Made by a program: the position numbers and the translations under genes
Shown: positions 25,636-34,796 of the stretch, in pieces
Position numbering within the stretch: the stretch's first letter is position 1
Layout: the number at the start of each line of letters is the position of its first letter
The notes under the pieces: model-generated
The model's input: only the letters and a program-made list of their open reading frames with translations
Databases searched by the model: none
Told to the model about the DNA's origin: nothing
Assembly: GCA_013388855.1 (NCBI GenBank)
Contig: JACAEM010000031.1
Span: 208,810 to 272,809, forward strand
Length of the DNA: 64,000 bases
Reading direction: 5' to 3'
Source: Chloroflexota bacterium
Lineage (GTDB): Bacteria; Chloroflexota; Anaerolineae; Anaerolineales; Villigracilaceae

Positions 25636-26178
25636 TCACCCAAGCAGGAATTGGATGGCTTCTTCCATACTGGCAAGTTTCCCGCCAAAGCCGCTCTGGA
25701 AACGCAGGGCTTCCAGTCGGGAGCCAAATGTCAAAATGGTCGGTACACAACACACGTTTAGGTCGCACCCGGTCAGGTAGATCGCCTGATTGGCGCTGAT
25801 CATATGACCGTGCAGGAAATCCATCGTCATGGATTGCCAGATTCCTCTGGATTGTGTTTGCAACATCAGACCGCAATGAGCGCAACACGCGTTTTTTTGC
25901 TCGCCACTGGCGAGATGGACTATGAAAACTTTTCTCCCAACAGTGGACTTCCCGCACATCGCGCACGGATTTTTGACCAGTTCCGGTTCGGTATCTGCCA
26001 GTGCCGCGCTGCCATGCCTTTTTCGGACGTGCCCCATTTTCTCAAGCCGGTTGAGATCGCGGTGAATGGTCATGGTCGAAACAGAAAGCGCTTCGGCCAA
26101 TTCCTGAATGGACGCACTGCCTTCTTTTTTCAGCCGCTCCAGTATTCCTTTTTCTCTGTCTGTGAAGGATTTGTTCAT
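25636..26178 (-). CDS. DeoR-type HTH fused to a NosL-like Cys-rich metal-binding domain, predicted copper-responsive regulator
   Basis: 180 aa. Residues 5-58 form a DeoR-type winged HTH (ILERLKKEGSASIQELAEAL, SVSTMTIHRDLNRLEKMG). The remainder resembles NosL/copper-binding lipoproteins: Cys72-x2-Cys75, Cys98-Cys99-x2-Cys102, an MTMDFLHGHMISANQAIYLTG segment, Cys138, Cys143-Cys144, and a GGKLASMEEAIQF end. DeoR regulators normally carry a sugar-phosphate domain here, so the sensor looks exchanged for a metal site. I infer a copper sensor that controls the adjacent PCuAC gene and itself. There is no clear ribosome-binding site. Confidence 0.75.
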   Translation of the reverse strand: MNKSFTDREKGILERLKKEGSASIQELAEALSVSTMTIHRDLNRLEKMGHVRKRHGSAALADTEPELVKNPCAMCGKSTVGRKVFIVHLASGEQKNACCAHCGLMLQTQSRGIWQSMTMDFLHGHMISANQAIYLTGCDLNVCCVPTILTFGSRLEALRFQSGFGGKLASMEEAIQFLLG

Positions 26179-26192
26179 GGAAGTTATAATTT

Positions 26193-26245
26193 GTTATATA
26201 TAACTAAATTTCACGAAATATAACAATCTTACTACGCTTTGTCAA
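26193..26245 (-). promoter_or_regulatory. consensus promoter with palindromic operator candidates for the HTH-NosL-like gene
   Basis: On the minus strand TTGACA (26240-26245), a 17-nt spacer and TATATT (26217-26222). The palindrome ATTTC-AC-GAAAT (26208-26219) overlaps the -10 and the predicted start point, and the perfect palindrome GTTATATATAAC (26193-26204) lies in the short leader. Both are good operator candidates for autoregulation. Confidence 0.75.
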
Positions 26246-26261
26246 GTTGGTTTTGGGTGAC

Positions 26262-26295
26262 AAAAAAAAGACGCTTTCCGTTTGGGAAAGCGTCT
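26262..26295 (-). terminator. terminator of nrfHA
   Basis: A perfect 11-bp stem AGACGCTTTCC / GGAAAGCGTCT with a GTTTG loop; the minus strand continues with TTTTTTTG. Confidence 0.95.
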
Positions 26296-26313
26296 CTCTA
26301 CTGGTCAGAATTT

Positions 26314-27666
26314 TTACTTTGCAGGAGTTGGCTTGGGATCCATCTTGTCGTAAACGCCAGTCTCCAGCAGGGTCATATCGTTCACGGATTGTGCCGCGAG
26401 CATCTGTGCCTGCCTTGCCAGATTTGTGGATTCAGCCAGAATTTTGAGCGCATACTCAGGGTTGTGGAAACCTGTGCTGTTCTCCGCGGAGACAAAGTCC
26501 CACATGAATTGCGCCTTGCGATGCAAGTTTCTCGCCTGGTCGAGTAATGCCGCATCAGCGTTTGGGTTGGCGGCGGCAAGTTTTATAGCGTTGATGGCGT
26601 CAATGATGGCGTTCTCGGTGTCGATCTTGATGTTGGCAACCTGTTCCTGGATCAAATTCACCCGTCGGACGACATATTCACTGTCGGTGTGGCACTGTCC
26701 GCAGGCTTGCTCAGGGTTGAGCAACGGGCTATGGACATCGTGTGATGAAAATTTCGCCGCGCCTTCGCTCACGTAGGGCATATGGCAATCCGAGCAGGAG
26801 ACACCCGCATTGTAGTGTGTGGAACCAGCGGTGAAAAATTCATATTCGGGATGCTGGGCCTTGAGCATGGGAGTCTTGGCATCAGGATATTCCCAATCCT
26901 TGAATCCAAGTTCTTCATAATACTCAATGATTTGATGAATCTCGGTCCCATTTGCCCAGGGGAAGGTCAGGTATTTTCCGTCGCCCTTGAAATAATACTC
27001 CACATGACAGTTGGCGCACACAACTGTCCGCATTTCCTGGCGGGTGAAATCTTCCCAATGCTTACCTTGTGCTTCAAGAGCTTCGTCCAATGCAGGGTTG
27101 GTGACAATTAACCGCATCGTCCCGGCCTCATGACAGTTTGCACAGCCGATCGTATTGTTGATGTTGGGAGTCATCTCGTTGAACGACATTTTATCGTAGG
27201 CTTCCATGCCTATTTCGGTCCACAGCCCCGGATTGTCGGAGGACTTACACGAGTAACAGGTGGCAGGCGTATGCTTGGGGTCTTCATCGTTGAGATTTAG
27301 GCGCTTGGTGGCACGCACATCCTCCAGCGCGTTCATGTGACCACGGTCGTCGTTGTAGTCCTTACTGAATGGATAGCCCCAAAAGAGAATAACCTGACGC
27401 GGGTCTTTTTCCAGCCACGAGAATTGAGATGAACCGGCGTACGTTGTATCGATGTTATTGGTCTTGGTCTTCTGAAGTGTAGACCATTGATTCGGGAAAT
27501 TCTGTCCCCACAGAGAGGAATCAGGCTCCATGGCCTTGATCTCCACTAATTGCTGAAAGGCGCGTTCCTGGGGCGGCTGATTTTTCATGAACACCAGCAC
27601 GCCGACCAGAACAGCCGACAACAGCACAATGATGCCAGCCAAAATGATGGTTGTGTACTTCTTCAT
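26314..27666 (-). CDS. nrfA: ammonia-forming cytochrome c nitrite reductase, catalytic subunit
   Basis: 450 aa with an N-terminal signal/anchor helix (residues 4-27). It reduces nitrite to ammonium with six electrons outside the cytoplasmic membrane. Five heme sites are visible: the catalytic CYSCK (137-141) and CXXCH at 175, 217, 291 and 322. Likely active-site residues by spacing to E. coli NrfA are Arg122, Tyr224 and His284; calcium-ligand equivalents are Glu223, Lys269 and Gln271 (KAQHPEYE). It accepts electrons from NrfH encoded just upstream. A strong terminator follows. Confidence 0.97.
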   Translation of the reverse strand: MKKYTTIILAGIIVLLSAVLVGVLVFMKNQPPQERAFQQLVEIKAMEPDSSLWGQNFPNQWSTLQKTKTNNIDTTYAGSSQFSWLEKDPRQVILFWGYPFSKDYNDDRGHMNALEDVRATKRLNLNDEDPKHTPATCYSCKSSDNPGLWTEIGMEAYDKMSFNEMTPNINNTIGCANCHEAGTMRLIVTNPALDEALEAQGKHWEDFTRQEMRTVVCANCHVEYYFKGDGKYLTFPWANGTEIHQIIEYYEELGFKDWEYPDAKTPMLKAQHPEYEFFTAGSTHYNAGVSCSDCHMPYVSEGAAKFSSHDVHSPLLNPEQACGQCHTDSEYVVRRVNLIQEQVANIKIDTENAIIDAINAIKLAAANPNADAALLDQARNLHRKAQFMWDFVSAENSTGFHNPEYALKILAESTNLARQAQMLAAQSVNDMTLLETGVYDKMDPKPTPAK

Positions 27667-27690
27667 GGATGCATTTCTCCTTGATAAAAA

Positions 27691-28179
27691 TTATTTGACG
27701 GGATAGAGAGTCGAATCTTGATAGGGAACGCCCGATGCGCCGCGTGCACCATGCGAGACGTTGCGGTGACAATCCCAGCAATAACGACCGAACGGTTGTG
27801 CCCCCATCACCACGCTCTCAACGGTCTCCTGATGACAACGGATGCAATTCTCCTGAATGATTTCCTTGGTCTTCTCGCTTGCACGAATGGCGACCGGAAT
27901 ATTTCCGGTCGTAAAGGCATATACATCTTTTGCGCCCTGACGACCCTTTTCAAGGTAATAGGCAACAAAATTTTCGTGGGGCAGGTGACAATCCACACAT
28001 TCGGTCCATTTCTCATGCGGTGCGTGGTACCAATTCTCATATTGCGAGTCCATCACGTGGCAGTTGGCACAGGTCTCCGGTGCACTGCCTCCGTAAGCGG
28101 GTGCATCGGTCACGAATACAAACGCTCCCAAGGCGATGACCGCCGCGGCAATTGCTATAATGAAAGGATTTTTCAGCAT
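27691..28179 (-). CDS. nrfH: cytochrome c nitrite reductase small subunit (menaquinol dehydrogenase)
   Basis: 162 aa. One N-terminal membrane helix (residues 5-24) and four heme sites: CANCH at 37 (followed by V-Met43, the unusual axial Met of NrfH), CVDCH at 61, CIRCH at 112 and CWDCH at 134. It belongs to the NapC/NirT family; it oxidises menaquinol and passes electrons to NrfA on the outer face. It is 24 bp upstream of nrfA. A Crp-type palindrome and a -10 box lie upstream. Confidence 0.96.
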   Translation of the reverse strand: MLKNPFIIAIAAAVIALGAFVFVTDAPAYGGSAPETCANCHVMDSQYENWYHAPHEKWTECVDCHLPHENFVAYYLEKGRQGAKDVYAFTTGNIPVAIRASEKTKEIIQENCIRCHQETVESVVMGAQPFGRYCWDCHRNVSHGARGASGVPYQDSTLYPVK

Positions 28180-28211
28180 TCATTCACCTTTATTTATGAG
28201 ATCAGCTGAAT

Positions 28212-28253
28212 TTTATACCAAGGTTATCTAAATTGTTGTGACTTTAGTCACAA
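28212..28253 (-). promoter_or_regulatory. nrfHA promoter with Crp/Fnr-family activator site
   Basis: TTGTGACTTTAGTCACAA (28236-28253) has 8-nt inverted arms and contains the TGTGA-N6-TCACA consensus of CRP. A TATAAA -10 lies at 28212-28217 on the minus strand, placing the palindrome centre about 40 nt upstream of the predicted start, a class II activator position. No good -35 is present, as expected for an activated promoter. Confidence 0.75.
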
Positions 28254-28393
28254 ACGGCCTGAAATAATTAAGAATAGGATAAATTTACTCCAATTCGGGC
28301 TGGTAAAAAAGTGACGATTGTCATTTCTGGAAAAGACCCTCTTCTCTCAAACCTGCCCCCGTTATAGACATATTGTCTCCCCGGCTCATACTG

Positions 28394-29557
28394 CTATTTT
28401 GACGCGTACAATCGTCCCTTCCATGTCACCCCTTTGCGCGTCAGCACCCTCCATGCGGAGGTAAACATCATCGCCCCGAACACCGCTGCCCCCAGCGGAG
28501 TGGTTACCGCATACCACCGGGAGATTTCCATTTTTGCCGCGGTCCTGGCACGCGCATAGATCAAGTATACCCATACCAGCAGCGATTCAATGATGGTCCC
28601 GGCAGCCATCCACCCGCCTCCGGTCCGGTACCAGATGAGTCCCAGGAGGGGCCAGACAGGGAGGAACAGCGATGCCATTATCGCCAGAAATGCGCCAAAC
28701 ACCCCCAGCGCCAGCAACGATGGCTGATCACGTAGTCCGAGGTAGATATTCTTTGTCCAGCCTTCCCACATCTCGGGCAGGGATGTGTACATGCGCGTAC
28801 GTACGATTTTCATTCCATCCGCCACTACCAGACGATACCCCTTCCATTTCACCTGTTCCGAAATTGCCTTGTCTTCCACAATGCTGTCTTGAACACTTGC
28901 ATGCCCGCCAATTGCATCGTAGACCGAACGTTTGATGAGGATGAACTGCCCGTTGGCGATGGCATCCTTCCGTTTCGGGTCGTTGACTTTACGCGGTGAG
29001 AACCCAACCGATAACGCGGTCATCACCAGCGGCATGACGATCTTTTCCCAGAAGGAGCCAAGCACTTGGAAGGTCATAATGGTGAACATGTCCGCGTTGG
29101 TCTCCATCGCTTTGGCGTAGCACGAAGAGAGTGTTGCGGGGGAGAGGAACGTATCCGCATCGACAAAACAAAGCCATTCGCCGCGTGCATTGGCTGAGGC
29201 TTGGAACAAGGCATGAGGTTTGCCTGCCCAGCCCGCGGGTAGGTCTGAGCCGCCGATGGGACGGAGACGTGAATCCGTCAAAGCAATATTCTTCAGGATG
29301 AGGGGAGTCGAATCTGTCGAACGGTCATCCAGAACGATCACTTCTACGTTGGGGTAATCCTGTCCCAGTGCCGCCTCCACGCAGGCGCGGATATTGCGCT
29401 CCTCGTTGCGCGCAGGAATGCAGATCGATATCAACGGTGGATTTTGCGGAGGAGGAGACGGCTCAACGACAACATCGAGATGATACTGGTCGTGCAGCCA
29501 GTAAATGACGAAGATACCGCCGATGAACAGCGCGGTTGAAATAATAAAGCAGGCCAT
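28394..29557 (-). CDS. family 2 glycosyltransferase, membrane-anchored (HpnB/CrtQ-like)
   Basis: 387 aa. An N-terminal hydrophobic helix is followed by a GT-A domain: SICIPARNEERNI, VLDDRSTDST, LCFVDADTF, and a later VEDKAISEQVKWKGY acceptor/catalytic region. Three or four C-terminal membrane helices follow. The layout matches hopene-associated (HpnB) or carotenoid-type glycosyltransferases, which glycosylate lipid acceptors; the acceptor is not known here. It is 3 bp from sbcC and probably co-transcribed. Confidence 0.8.
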   Translation of the reverse strand: MACFIISTALFIGGIFVIYWLHDQYHLDVVVEPSPPPQNPPLISICIPARNEERNIRACVEAALGQDYPNVEVIVLDDRSTDSTPLILKNIALTDSRLRPIGGSDLPAGWAGKPHALFQASANARGEWLCFVDADTFLSPATLSSCYAKAMETNADMFTIMTFQVLGSFWEKIVMPLVMTALSVGFSPRKVNDPKRKDAIANGQFILIKRSVYDAIGGHASVQDSIVEDKAISEQVKWKGYRLVVADGMKIVRTRMYTSLPEMWEGWTKNIYLGLRDQPSLLALGVFGAFLAIMASLFLPVWPLLGLIWYRTGGGWMAAGTIIESLLVWVYLIYARARTAAKMEISRWYAVTTPLGAAVFGAMMFTSAWRVLTRKGVTWKGRLYASK

Positions 29558-29560
29558 GAA

Positions 29561-32122
29561 TCAGAGGACGTGCAGAATGGAACCGCGCTCGGTCTTTTCG
29601 ACTTCGATGCGATTGGGAAAGGCATCCTTGAGTTCGTCGAGATGAGTGATGACGAGTATTTTGGCGAAATCGTTTTTCACGAGATTGATGGCTTCGATAA
29701 GACGCTGTCGCCCCTGTACATCCTGTGAACCGAAACCCTCATCGATGACCAGCGTTTGCAGGCGCGCGCCTTTGCGCTGCGCCAGGATTTCGGAAAGCGC
29801 CAGCCGGATCGCAAAGTTGACACGGAAGGCTTCACCGCCCGAATACATTTCGTAATCGCGTATGCCTGCCGCATCGCTGATTTGGATGTCGAGCGTTTCC
29901 TTGAGATCCTCACGCCGTTTATCTTTGTATTCCGCCTGGGTCACGAAGCGGATGGACATTTGCCCGTCGCTCAGGCGGTCGAGCAATTCATTGGCTTTGG
30001 TCTCGATTTGTGGAAGCGCCTGTTCGATGAGTAATGCCGGGACGCCGTCCTTGCCGAAGGCGCGCTCGAGCGTCTTGTGCTGAACGATCCGCTTTTGTAA
30101 TAGTTCGCGTTCCTTCTCAAAATCCACTTTGCGGGCGCGCTGGATTCGGAGAACATCCACCCGCTGTCTTGCGCCGCCCAATTCACTGCGTGTTTTGTTC
30201 TCCTCCTCTCGAAGTTTGAACAATTCGCGTTCCGCCGCGTCGAGATTGGGCGCTTGTGACTCTGCTTCCTTCAAAGCCAGAAGCGCTGCGTCGTATTCTT
30301 TTTTCTGTTCTTCAAATTCTTCTTGTCTCTTTCTTCTTTCCTCTTCGATGCTTTCAATTTCGGCTTCGATCTGCCTGCTCACTTCCCTGGCAGATTTCAA
30401 ATTGCTATGTTCTTCCTCCACGCTTCGCAGTTCGCCTTCTTTTTTGCGAGCATTATCGTGTGCCGCCGCGTCGTAGCCGAGTCTGGCGAGTTCCTTGTCG
30501 AGTTTGGCGAGCTGCTTTTGTTCCTCAACCGCGTACTTGCCGTTTTCCAGCAATTTTTCCACTTCCTTCAATCGTTTCCTGCCGGTTGTTTCCCATGCTT
30601 TGATGCGCGATTGCAAGGAGTCCAACCGTTCCTTGAGTTGCGAGACCTCGCTCGTGTAGCGGACGCGTTCGTTTTCAGCGGAGGCAAGTTTTGCAATCTG
30701 CGCTTCGGAATCGGCAATTTGATTTAAGATTTCAGCGGACTCTTTTTGATTGGCGCGATACCGGTCGCCTTTTTGTCTGCCTTCCTCTTCCAACTGCCTG
30801 AGCGTGGACTGGCGGTGTTCCGCGCTCAATTCCTGCCCGCACAGGGGACAGGTCGCACCGTCGGCGGATTGAAGCGCCTCGATTCGCTTTTTGAGTTGGT
30901 TCATCTCTGATTTAAGGGTCTCATTCTCCACCTTGAGCGCGGCTTGACGTTCGCGCTTGGCGTTGCGTTCAGTTTCAAGCGCGGTGCGGTGAGATATTTT
31001 GTCTTCTGTTGCGTGTAGTAAATTGGCAGCGTTTTCGATCTCGACGCTCAAGCTGTCAACCATTGAAGACTGATTGCCAATCCCTTCCTCTTCAGTCAGT
31101 AATGTTCGTTTTTCTTCTTCCAAGCGAGCCTTCTCGGCGGCGATCTTCTCCAACAGGGGAGCGCGGTCCTTTTCATGTTCGTGGAATTGTGAGGCAATTT
31201 TGTTCCACTCCTCCAATTCTTTGCGCGTCTTTTGCCACGCCTTGTACGCGGATTCGATCTCCGTGGCGCGGTTAACGAGATCGGCGTAGGAGGCGCGATC
31301 CGCTTCTTTGGCGGCGAGACGACTTTCCAGCGACACAAGAGCCGAGCGGGTGCGTTCGAGTCCGGCTTGGAGCGTTGCGGTCAATTTGCGCTGTTCGTTC
31401 AACAAGGCGGCATTCTTCTTGATATTTTCCAGAACAGATTCCTGCGCGGCGCGTGTGGAAGCCAATTGATGGAGAGCGGCTTCGAGTTCCGCCAGACGCG
31501 CTTTGCGCGTTTCTTCTTCTGCAAGTTCTGCGTCGATCTCCGCGATGCGCCCGTCGATCTCATCCACGTCGTGTTCGATGGCTTTGCGCTTTTCGGCGGT
31601 GCGGTTTTTGTATTCCTCCCATACCTCCAGCCCGAGGATGTTGCTCAGGACTTCCTTGCGTTTTCCGGCGTTCTGTTGCGTGAACTGATCTGCCTTGCCT
31701 TGGAGAAAGAAGGATGCATTGACGAAAGTCTCGTAATCGAGCCGCAGGGTCTGTTCGATGCGCGCCTGTGTATCGCGCGTGGTCTTTTCGGTAAGCGGAC
31801 GCCACGCCTTCTCGCCTTTGACCTGAAATTCGAGCACCGTACTTTTGTTGCGCGGCAGAGTACGCTGGACTCGATAGGTATTGCCCTCGTACTCAAAAGT
31901 CAATGCCACTTCTGCGGCTTTGACATCGGGATGGATGTTGATGACCTCGCTGCTTTTACCGCGCGCCTCCCCGAACAACGCCCATGTGATGGCATCGAGC
32001 AGGGATGATTTACCCGCGCCATTATGCCCGGAAATGCAGGCGAGATCGAACGCGTCGAAATCGAGTTCGACCGTGTCGCGATAGGACAAAAAGCCCGAGA
32101 TGCGCAGATGAAGGGGAATCAT
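29561..32122 (-). CDS. sbcC: SbcC/Rad50-type exonuclease ATPase subunit
   Basis: 853 aa. N-terminal Walker A GHNGAGKSSLLDAITWALFG, then a long coiled coil with a central CPLCG zinc hook (about residue 425), then the ABC signature YSGGEAFRVNFAIRLALSE and Walker B LVIDEGFGSQD. It forms the ATPase of the SbcCD nuclease that opens hairpins and processes double-strand breaks. No sbcD is adjacent in this window, which is less usual. Length is within the range of shorter SbcC proteins. Confidence 0.93.
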   Translation of the reverse strand: MIPLHLRISGFLSYRDTVELDFDAFDLACISGHNGAGKSSLLDAITWALFGEARGKSSEVINIHPDVKAAEVALTFEYEGNTYRVQRTLPRNKSTVLEFQVKGEKAWRPLTEKTTRDTQARIEQTLRLDYETFVNASFFLQGKADQFTQQNAGKRKEVLSNILGLEVWEEYKNRTAEKRKAIEHDVDEIDGRIAEIDAELAEEETRKARLAELEAALHQLASTRAAQESVLENIKKNAALLNEQRKLTATLQAGLERTRSALVSLESRLAAKEADRASYADLVNRATEIESAYKAWQKTRKELEEWNKIASQFHEHEKDRAPLLEKIAAEKARLEEEKRTLLTEEEGIGNQSSMVDSLSVEIENAANLLHATEDKISHRTALETERNAKRERQAALKVENETLKSEMNQLKKRIEALQSADGATCPLCGQELSAEHRQSTLRQLEEEGRQKGDRYRANQKESAEILNQIADSEAQIAKLASAENERVRYTSEVSQLKERLDSLQSRIKAWETTGRKRLKEVEKLLENGKYAVEEQKQLAKLDKELARLGYDAAAHDNARKKEGELRSVEEEHSNLKSAREVSRQIEAEIESIEEERRKRQEEFEEQKKEYDAALLALKEAESQAPNLDAAERELFKLREEENKTRSELGGARQRVDVLRIQRARKVDFEKERELLQKRIVQHKTLERAFGKDGVPALLIEQALPQIETKANELLDRLSDGQMSIRFVTQAEYKDKRREDLKETLDIQISDAAGIRDYEMYSGGEAFRVNFAIRLALSEILAQRKGARLQTLVIDEGFGSQDVQGRQRLIEAINLVKNDFAKILVITHLDELKDAFPNRIEVEKTERGSILHVL

Positions 32123-32168
32123 TCTATGGCGTACCCTGTATATGATGATGGATTATAATCGAACCATC

Positions 32169-32648
32169 ATGGCTGAATCTTCCGATGTACGCGCCCGACG
32201 CCGCCTCACTTTGATTATCATCACACTTGCAACGATTCCCTGCTATTGCATCGGCTGGATCGCGATGGTGCTTGCGCCCGACCCGGCTGAACTTACCCCG
32301 ACTGCAACGCTGACCTTGACGGTGACATCCGGTCCCACGGCGACCGGAACGCTTCAGATCCCAACCCTGAGCCTGACTCCGTTAATTGTTACCGGGACCA
32401 TCACCAATACGCCCACCCTTACCCCGACATCGACCCTTACACCGACCCCCACGTTGTCCCATACGCCATTCCAGCCTGCGACGAACACATTTACGCCCAC
32501 CCTCACCTCATCCATGACGCCGTCAATCACGCCCACTTCGACGTGGACATCCTCTCCCACCAATTCGCCCACGTTCACTCCGTCGATAACACTTACACCA
32601 TCTTCTACCTCCAATACCCCCACTCCGTCCATTACACCCTTCCCATAA
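32169..32648 (+). CDS. single-pass membrane protein with long Thr/Pro/Ser low-complexity tail
   Basis: 159 aa from the ATG of MAESSDVRARRR. A basic cytoplasmic start is followed by one helix (LTLIIITLATIPCYCIGWIAMVLA), then ~120 residues almost entirely of Thr, Pro, Ser and Leu with 'TPTxT' periodicity. The tail looks like an extracytoplasmic stalk with no domain attached. Function cannot be inferred. It ends 1 bp before the first M42 peptidase gene. Confidence 0.5.
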   Translation: MAESSDVRARRRLTLIIITLATIPCYCIGWIAMVLAPDPAELTPTATLTLTVTSGPTATGTLQIPTLSLTPLIVTGTITNTPTLTPTSTLTPTPTLSHTPFQPATNTFTPTLTSSMTPSITPTSTWTSSPTNSPTFTPSITLTPSSTSNTPTPSITPFP

Positions 32649-32649
32649 A

Positions 32650-33711
32650 ATGGCAGATATTCTCCCCTTCCTGAAATCAATGCTGTCAGTTTCGGGTCTT
32701 TCAGGTTATGAAGCTCCCATTGCCAGGGTCATCAAAGAGAAATGGGACACACTGGTCGATGAAACGAGCATGAGCCGCGTGGGCTCCCTGCATGGACTTA
32801 AGAAAGGTTCCGGCAAATCGCCGCGCCCTTCTATCATGATCGCCACCCACATGGATGCCATCGGCATGATGGTTTCGAAGATCACGGATGGCTTTCTGCA
32901 TATCACGAATGTCGGCAGTATCGACGTACGCGTCCTGCCCGGCGCACAGGTGACAGTCCATGCAAGCAGCGGCGAGGAACTGCCCGGCGTGATCGTCATG
33001 CCGCCTGCGAGATTGCTGCCCGAGGAGGCCGGGAACGGCGTGCTGGAAATCCGGTATTTGCTGGTGGATACGGGATTGTTGCCACGCGATGTGGAGAAAA
33101 AAGTTAAAGTCGGAGATTTGGTTTCGTTTGCAAACGAACCGCTCGAATTAGCTGGCGAGATTATCTCCGGGCATACACTCGATAACCGCGGCTCTGTTGC
33201 GGCGTTGACGGTATGTCTGGAGGAATTACAGAACAAATCCCATGTATGGGATGTGTGGGCAGTGGCCACCGTACAGGAGGAGACGAGCTACCTCGGCGCA
33301 TATACTTCGGCATTTGCGCTTCGTCCGCAGATCGCCATCGCCGTGGATGGGACATTCGCGAAAGGTCCGGGCGCGAACGGTTGGCAGACCTTCCCGATGG
33401 GGAAAGGCGTTGGCCTGTGCCTCGGCCCGAACATGCATCCTTTTCTCCATGCCAAACTCAAGGAACTGGCGGACAAGCTTGAGATTCCCTGGTTTTTGGA
33501 TGTGACGCCTGCCCACTCGTATACAGACGCCTATCCCATGCAGACCACTGCCGAGGGGATTCCCACTGCACTGATCGAATATCCTCTTCGCTACATGCAT
33601 ACGCCGGTGGAGGCAGTGGCAGTCAAAGATATTCAACGTGTGGGGCGCCTGCTGGCTGAATTCATTGCTTCCCTTGAAGCGGACTTTGTCGAATCGATCG
33701 TTTGGGAATAG
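32650..33711 (+). CDS. M42 family metallopeptidase (first of three paralogues)
   Basis: 353 aa. The M42 di-metal site can be traced: ATHMDA (His67, Asp69), TLDNRG (Asp178, bridging), QEETSY (catalytic Glu210, Glu211), AVDGT (Asp233) and RYMHTP (His317). These are cytosolic aminopeptidases forming tetrahedral dodecamers and trimming peptides. This copy is the most divergent of the three, with Glu-Thr where the others have Glu-Glu-x-Gly. It starts one base after the preceding stop. Confidence 0.9.
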   Translation: MADILPFLKSMLSVSGLSGYEAPIARVIKEKWDTLVDETSMSRVGSLHGLKKGSGKSPRPSIMIATHMDAIGMMVSKITDGFLHITNVGSIDVRVLPGAQVTVHASSGEELPGVIVMPPARLLPEEAGNGVLEIRYLLVDTGLLPRDVEKKVKVGDLVSFANEPLELAGEIISGHTLDNRGSVAALTVCLEELQNKSHVWDVWAVATVQEETSYLGAYTSAFALRPQIAIAVDGTFAKGPGANGWQTFPMGKGVGLCLGPNMHPFLHAKLKELADKLEIPWFLDVTPAHSYTDAYPMQTTAEGIPTALIEYPLRYMHTPVEAVAVKDIQRVGRLLAEFIASLEADFVESIVWE

Positions 33712-33716
33712 CCACC

Positions 33717-34766
33717 ATGCCCGCCTTTGGAAATGCTCAACTCAGATTGCTTGAAAAGCTGACGAATGTCATTGCGGTCTCTGGCGATGAGGCGGAAGTC
33801 CGCAAGATCGTTCTCGAGGAGATCAAGCCCCATGTAGACGATGTCCGGGTGGACGCGTTGGGGAATGTGCTGGCGATCCGCTCCGGGCGGGGAAGGAACC
33901 GCACGCGCGTCATGGTGGATGCGCACATGGATGAGGTCGGCTTTATGATCGTAGCCGATGACGGTGAGGGCATCTATCGCTTTGAAACAGTGGGTGGCAT
34001 GGATGTCCGCCATCTGGTTGGAAAGCAGGTATTTGTTGGCAGGGAGTACACGCCGGGTGTGATCGGTGGGAAACCCGTCCACCTGATGGACAGCGAAGAA
34101 CGCACCCGCAAGGTCCCCCCGGAAAGCCTGCGAATCGACCTGGGTCTGGGGGGCAAGGCAAAGGTCGGCGACCGCGCCGGGTTTGCGACCAAATTCCGCC
34201 GCGTCGGTCCATCCATCCTGGCGAAATCGATTGATGACCGTATCGGAATTGCCATATTGATCGAATTGGTCAAACATTCGCCGCCGAATATCGACCTATG
34301 TGCGGCATTCACCGTGCAGGAGGAGATCGGTCTGCGCGGCGCGAAAGTGGCGGCGCAACATTTCGACCCGGATATGGCAATCGCTGTGGATTCGACTCCC
34401 GCCAACGACCTGCCCGCGTTTGACGGCAGCGAGAACGTGAATTACAACACGAAGCTGGGATTGGGTCCCGCCATCTACATTGCGGACGGTTCGACCCTTC
34501 ACGACCCGCGGCTGGTTCGCTTTCTCAGGGAGGTGGGCGATGCTGAAAAGATTCCCTATCAATTCCGCCAACCGGGCGGTGGAGGTACGAACTCGGGCGC
34601 GATCCAAAGAGCCCTGGCTGGGATCCCCTCTGTATCGGTCTCCGTCCCGCATCGTTACACTCATTCACCGGTCAGTGTCGCCCGCGTGGACGATTGGAAG
34701 AATACCCTTGCCCTGCTCCATGCCGCGCTGAAGAAAATCACACCATCTTTGCTCGCTGCCCGGTAA
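33717..34766 (+). CDS. M42 family metallopeptidase (second paralogue)
   Basis: 349 aa. Ligands: VDAHMDEVGF (His70, Asp72), SIDDRIG, QEEIGLRGA, AVDST and RYTHSP. ATG 33717 is chosen; a TTG at 33702 would overlap the previous gene. The first and second paralogues are 5 bp apart. The sequence is closer to TET aminopeptidases and FrvX than the first copy. Confidence 0.93.
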   Translation: MPAFGNAQLRLLEKLTNVIAVSGDEAEVRKIVLEEIKPHVDDVRVDALGNVLAIRSGRGRNRTRVMVDAHMDEVGFMIVADDGEGIYRFETVGGMDVRHLVGKQVFVGREYTPGVIGGKPVHLMDSEERTRKVPPESLRIDLGLGGKAKVGDRAGFATKFRRVGPSILAKSIDDRIGIAILIELVKHSPPNIDLCAAFTVQEEIGLRGAKVAAQHFDPDMAIAVDSTPANDLPAFDGSENVNYNTKLGLGPAIYIADGSTLHDPRLVRFLREVGDAEKIPYQFRQPGGGGTNSGAIQRALAGIPSVSVSVPHRYTHSPVSVARVDDWKNTLALLHAALKKITPSLLAAR

Positions 34767-34796
34767 ATTCTTGCCTGCTCACTTTATAGGTGTTGA

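Noticed and set aside
31232..32008. 258-codon plus-strand open frame opposite sbcC
   Set aside because: Antisense of the conserved ATPase head of SbcC; no independent start signal.
29561..32122. Complete sbcDC operon
   Set aside because: No SbcD-type metallophosphoesterase gene flanks sbcC; the PHP protein at 48160 is a different fold and far away.
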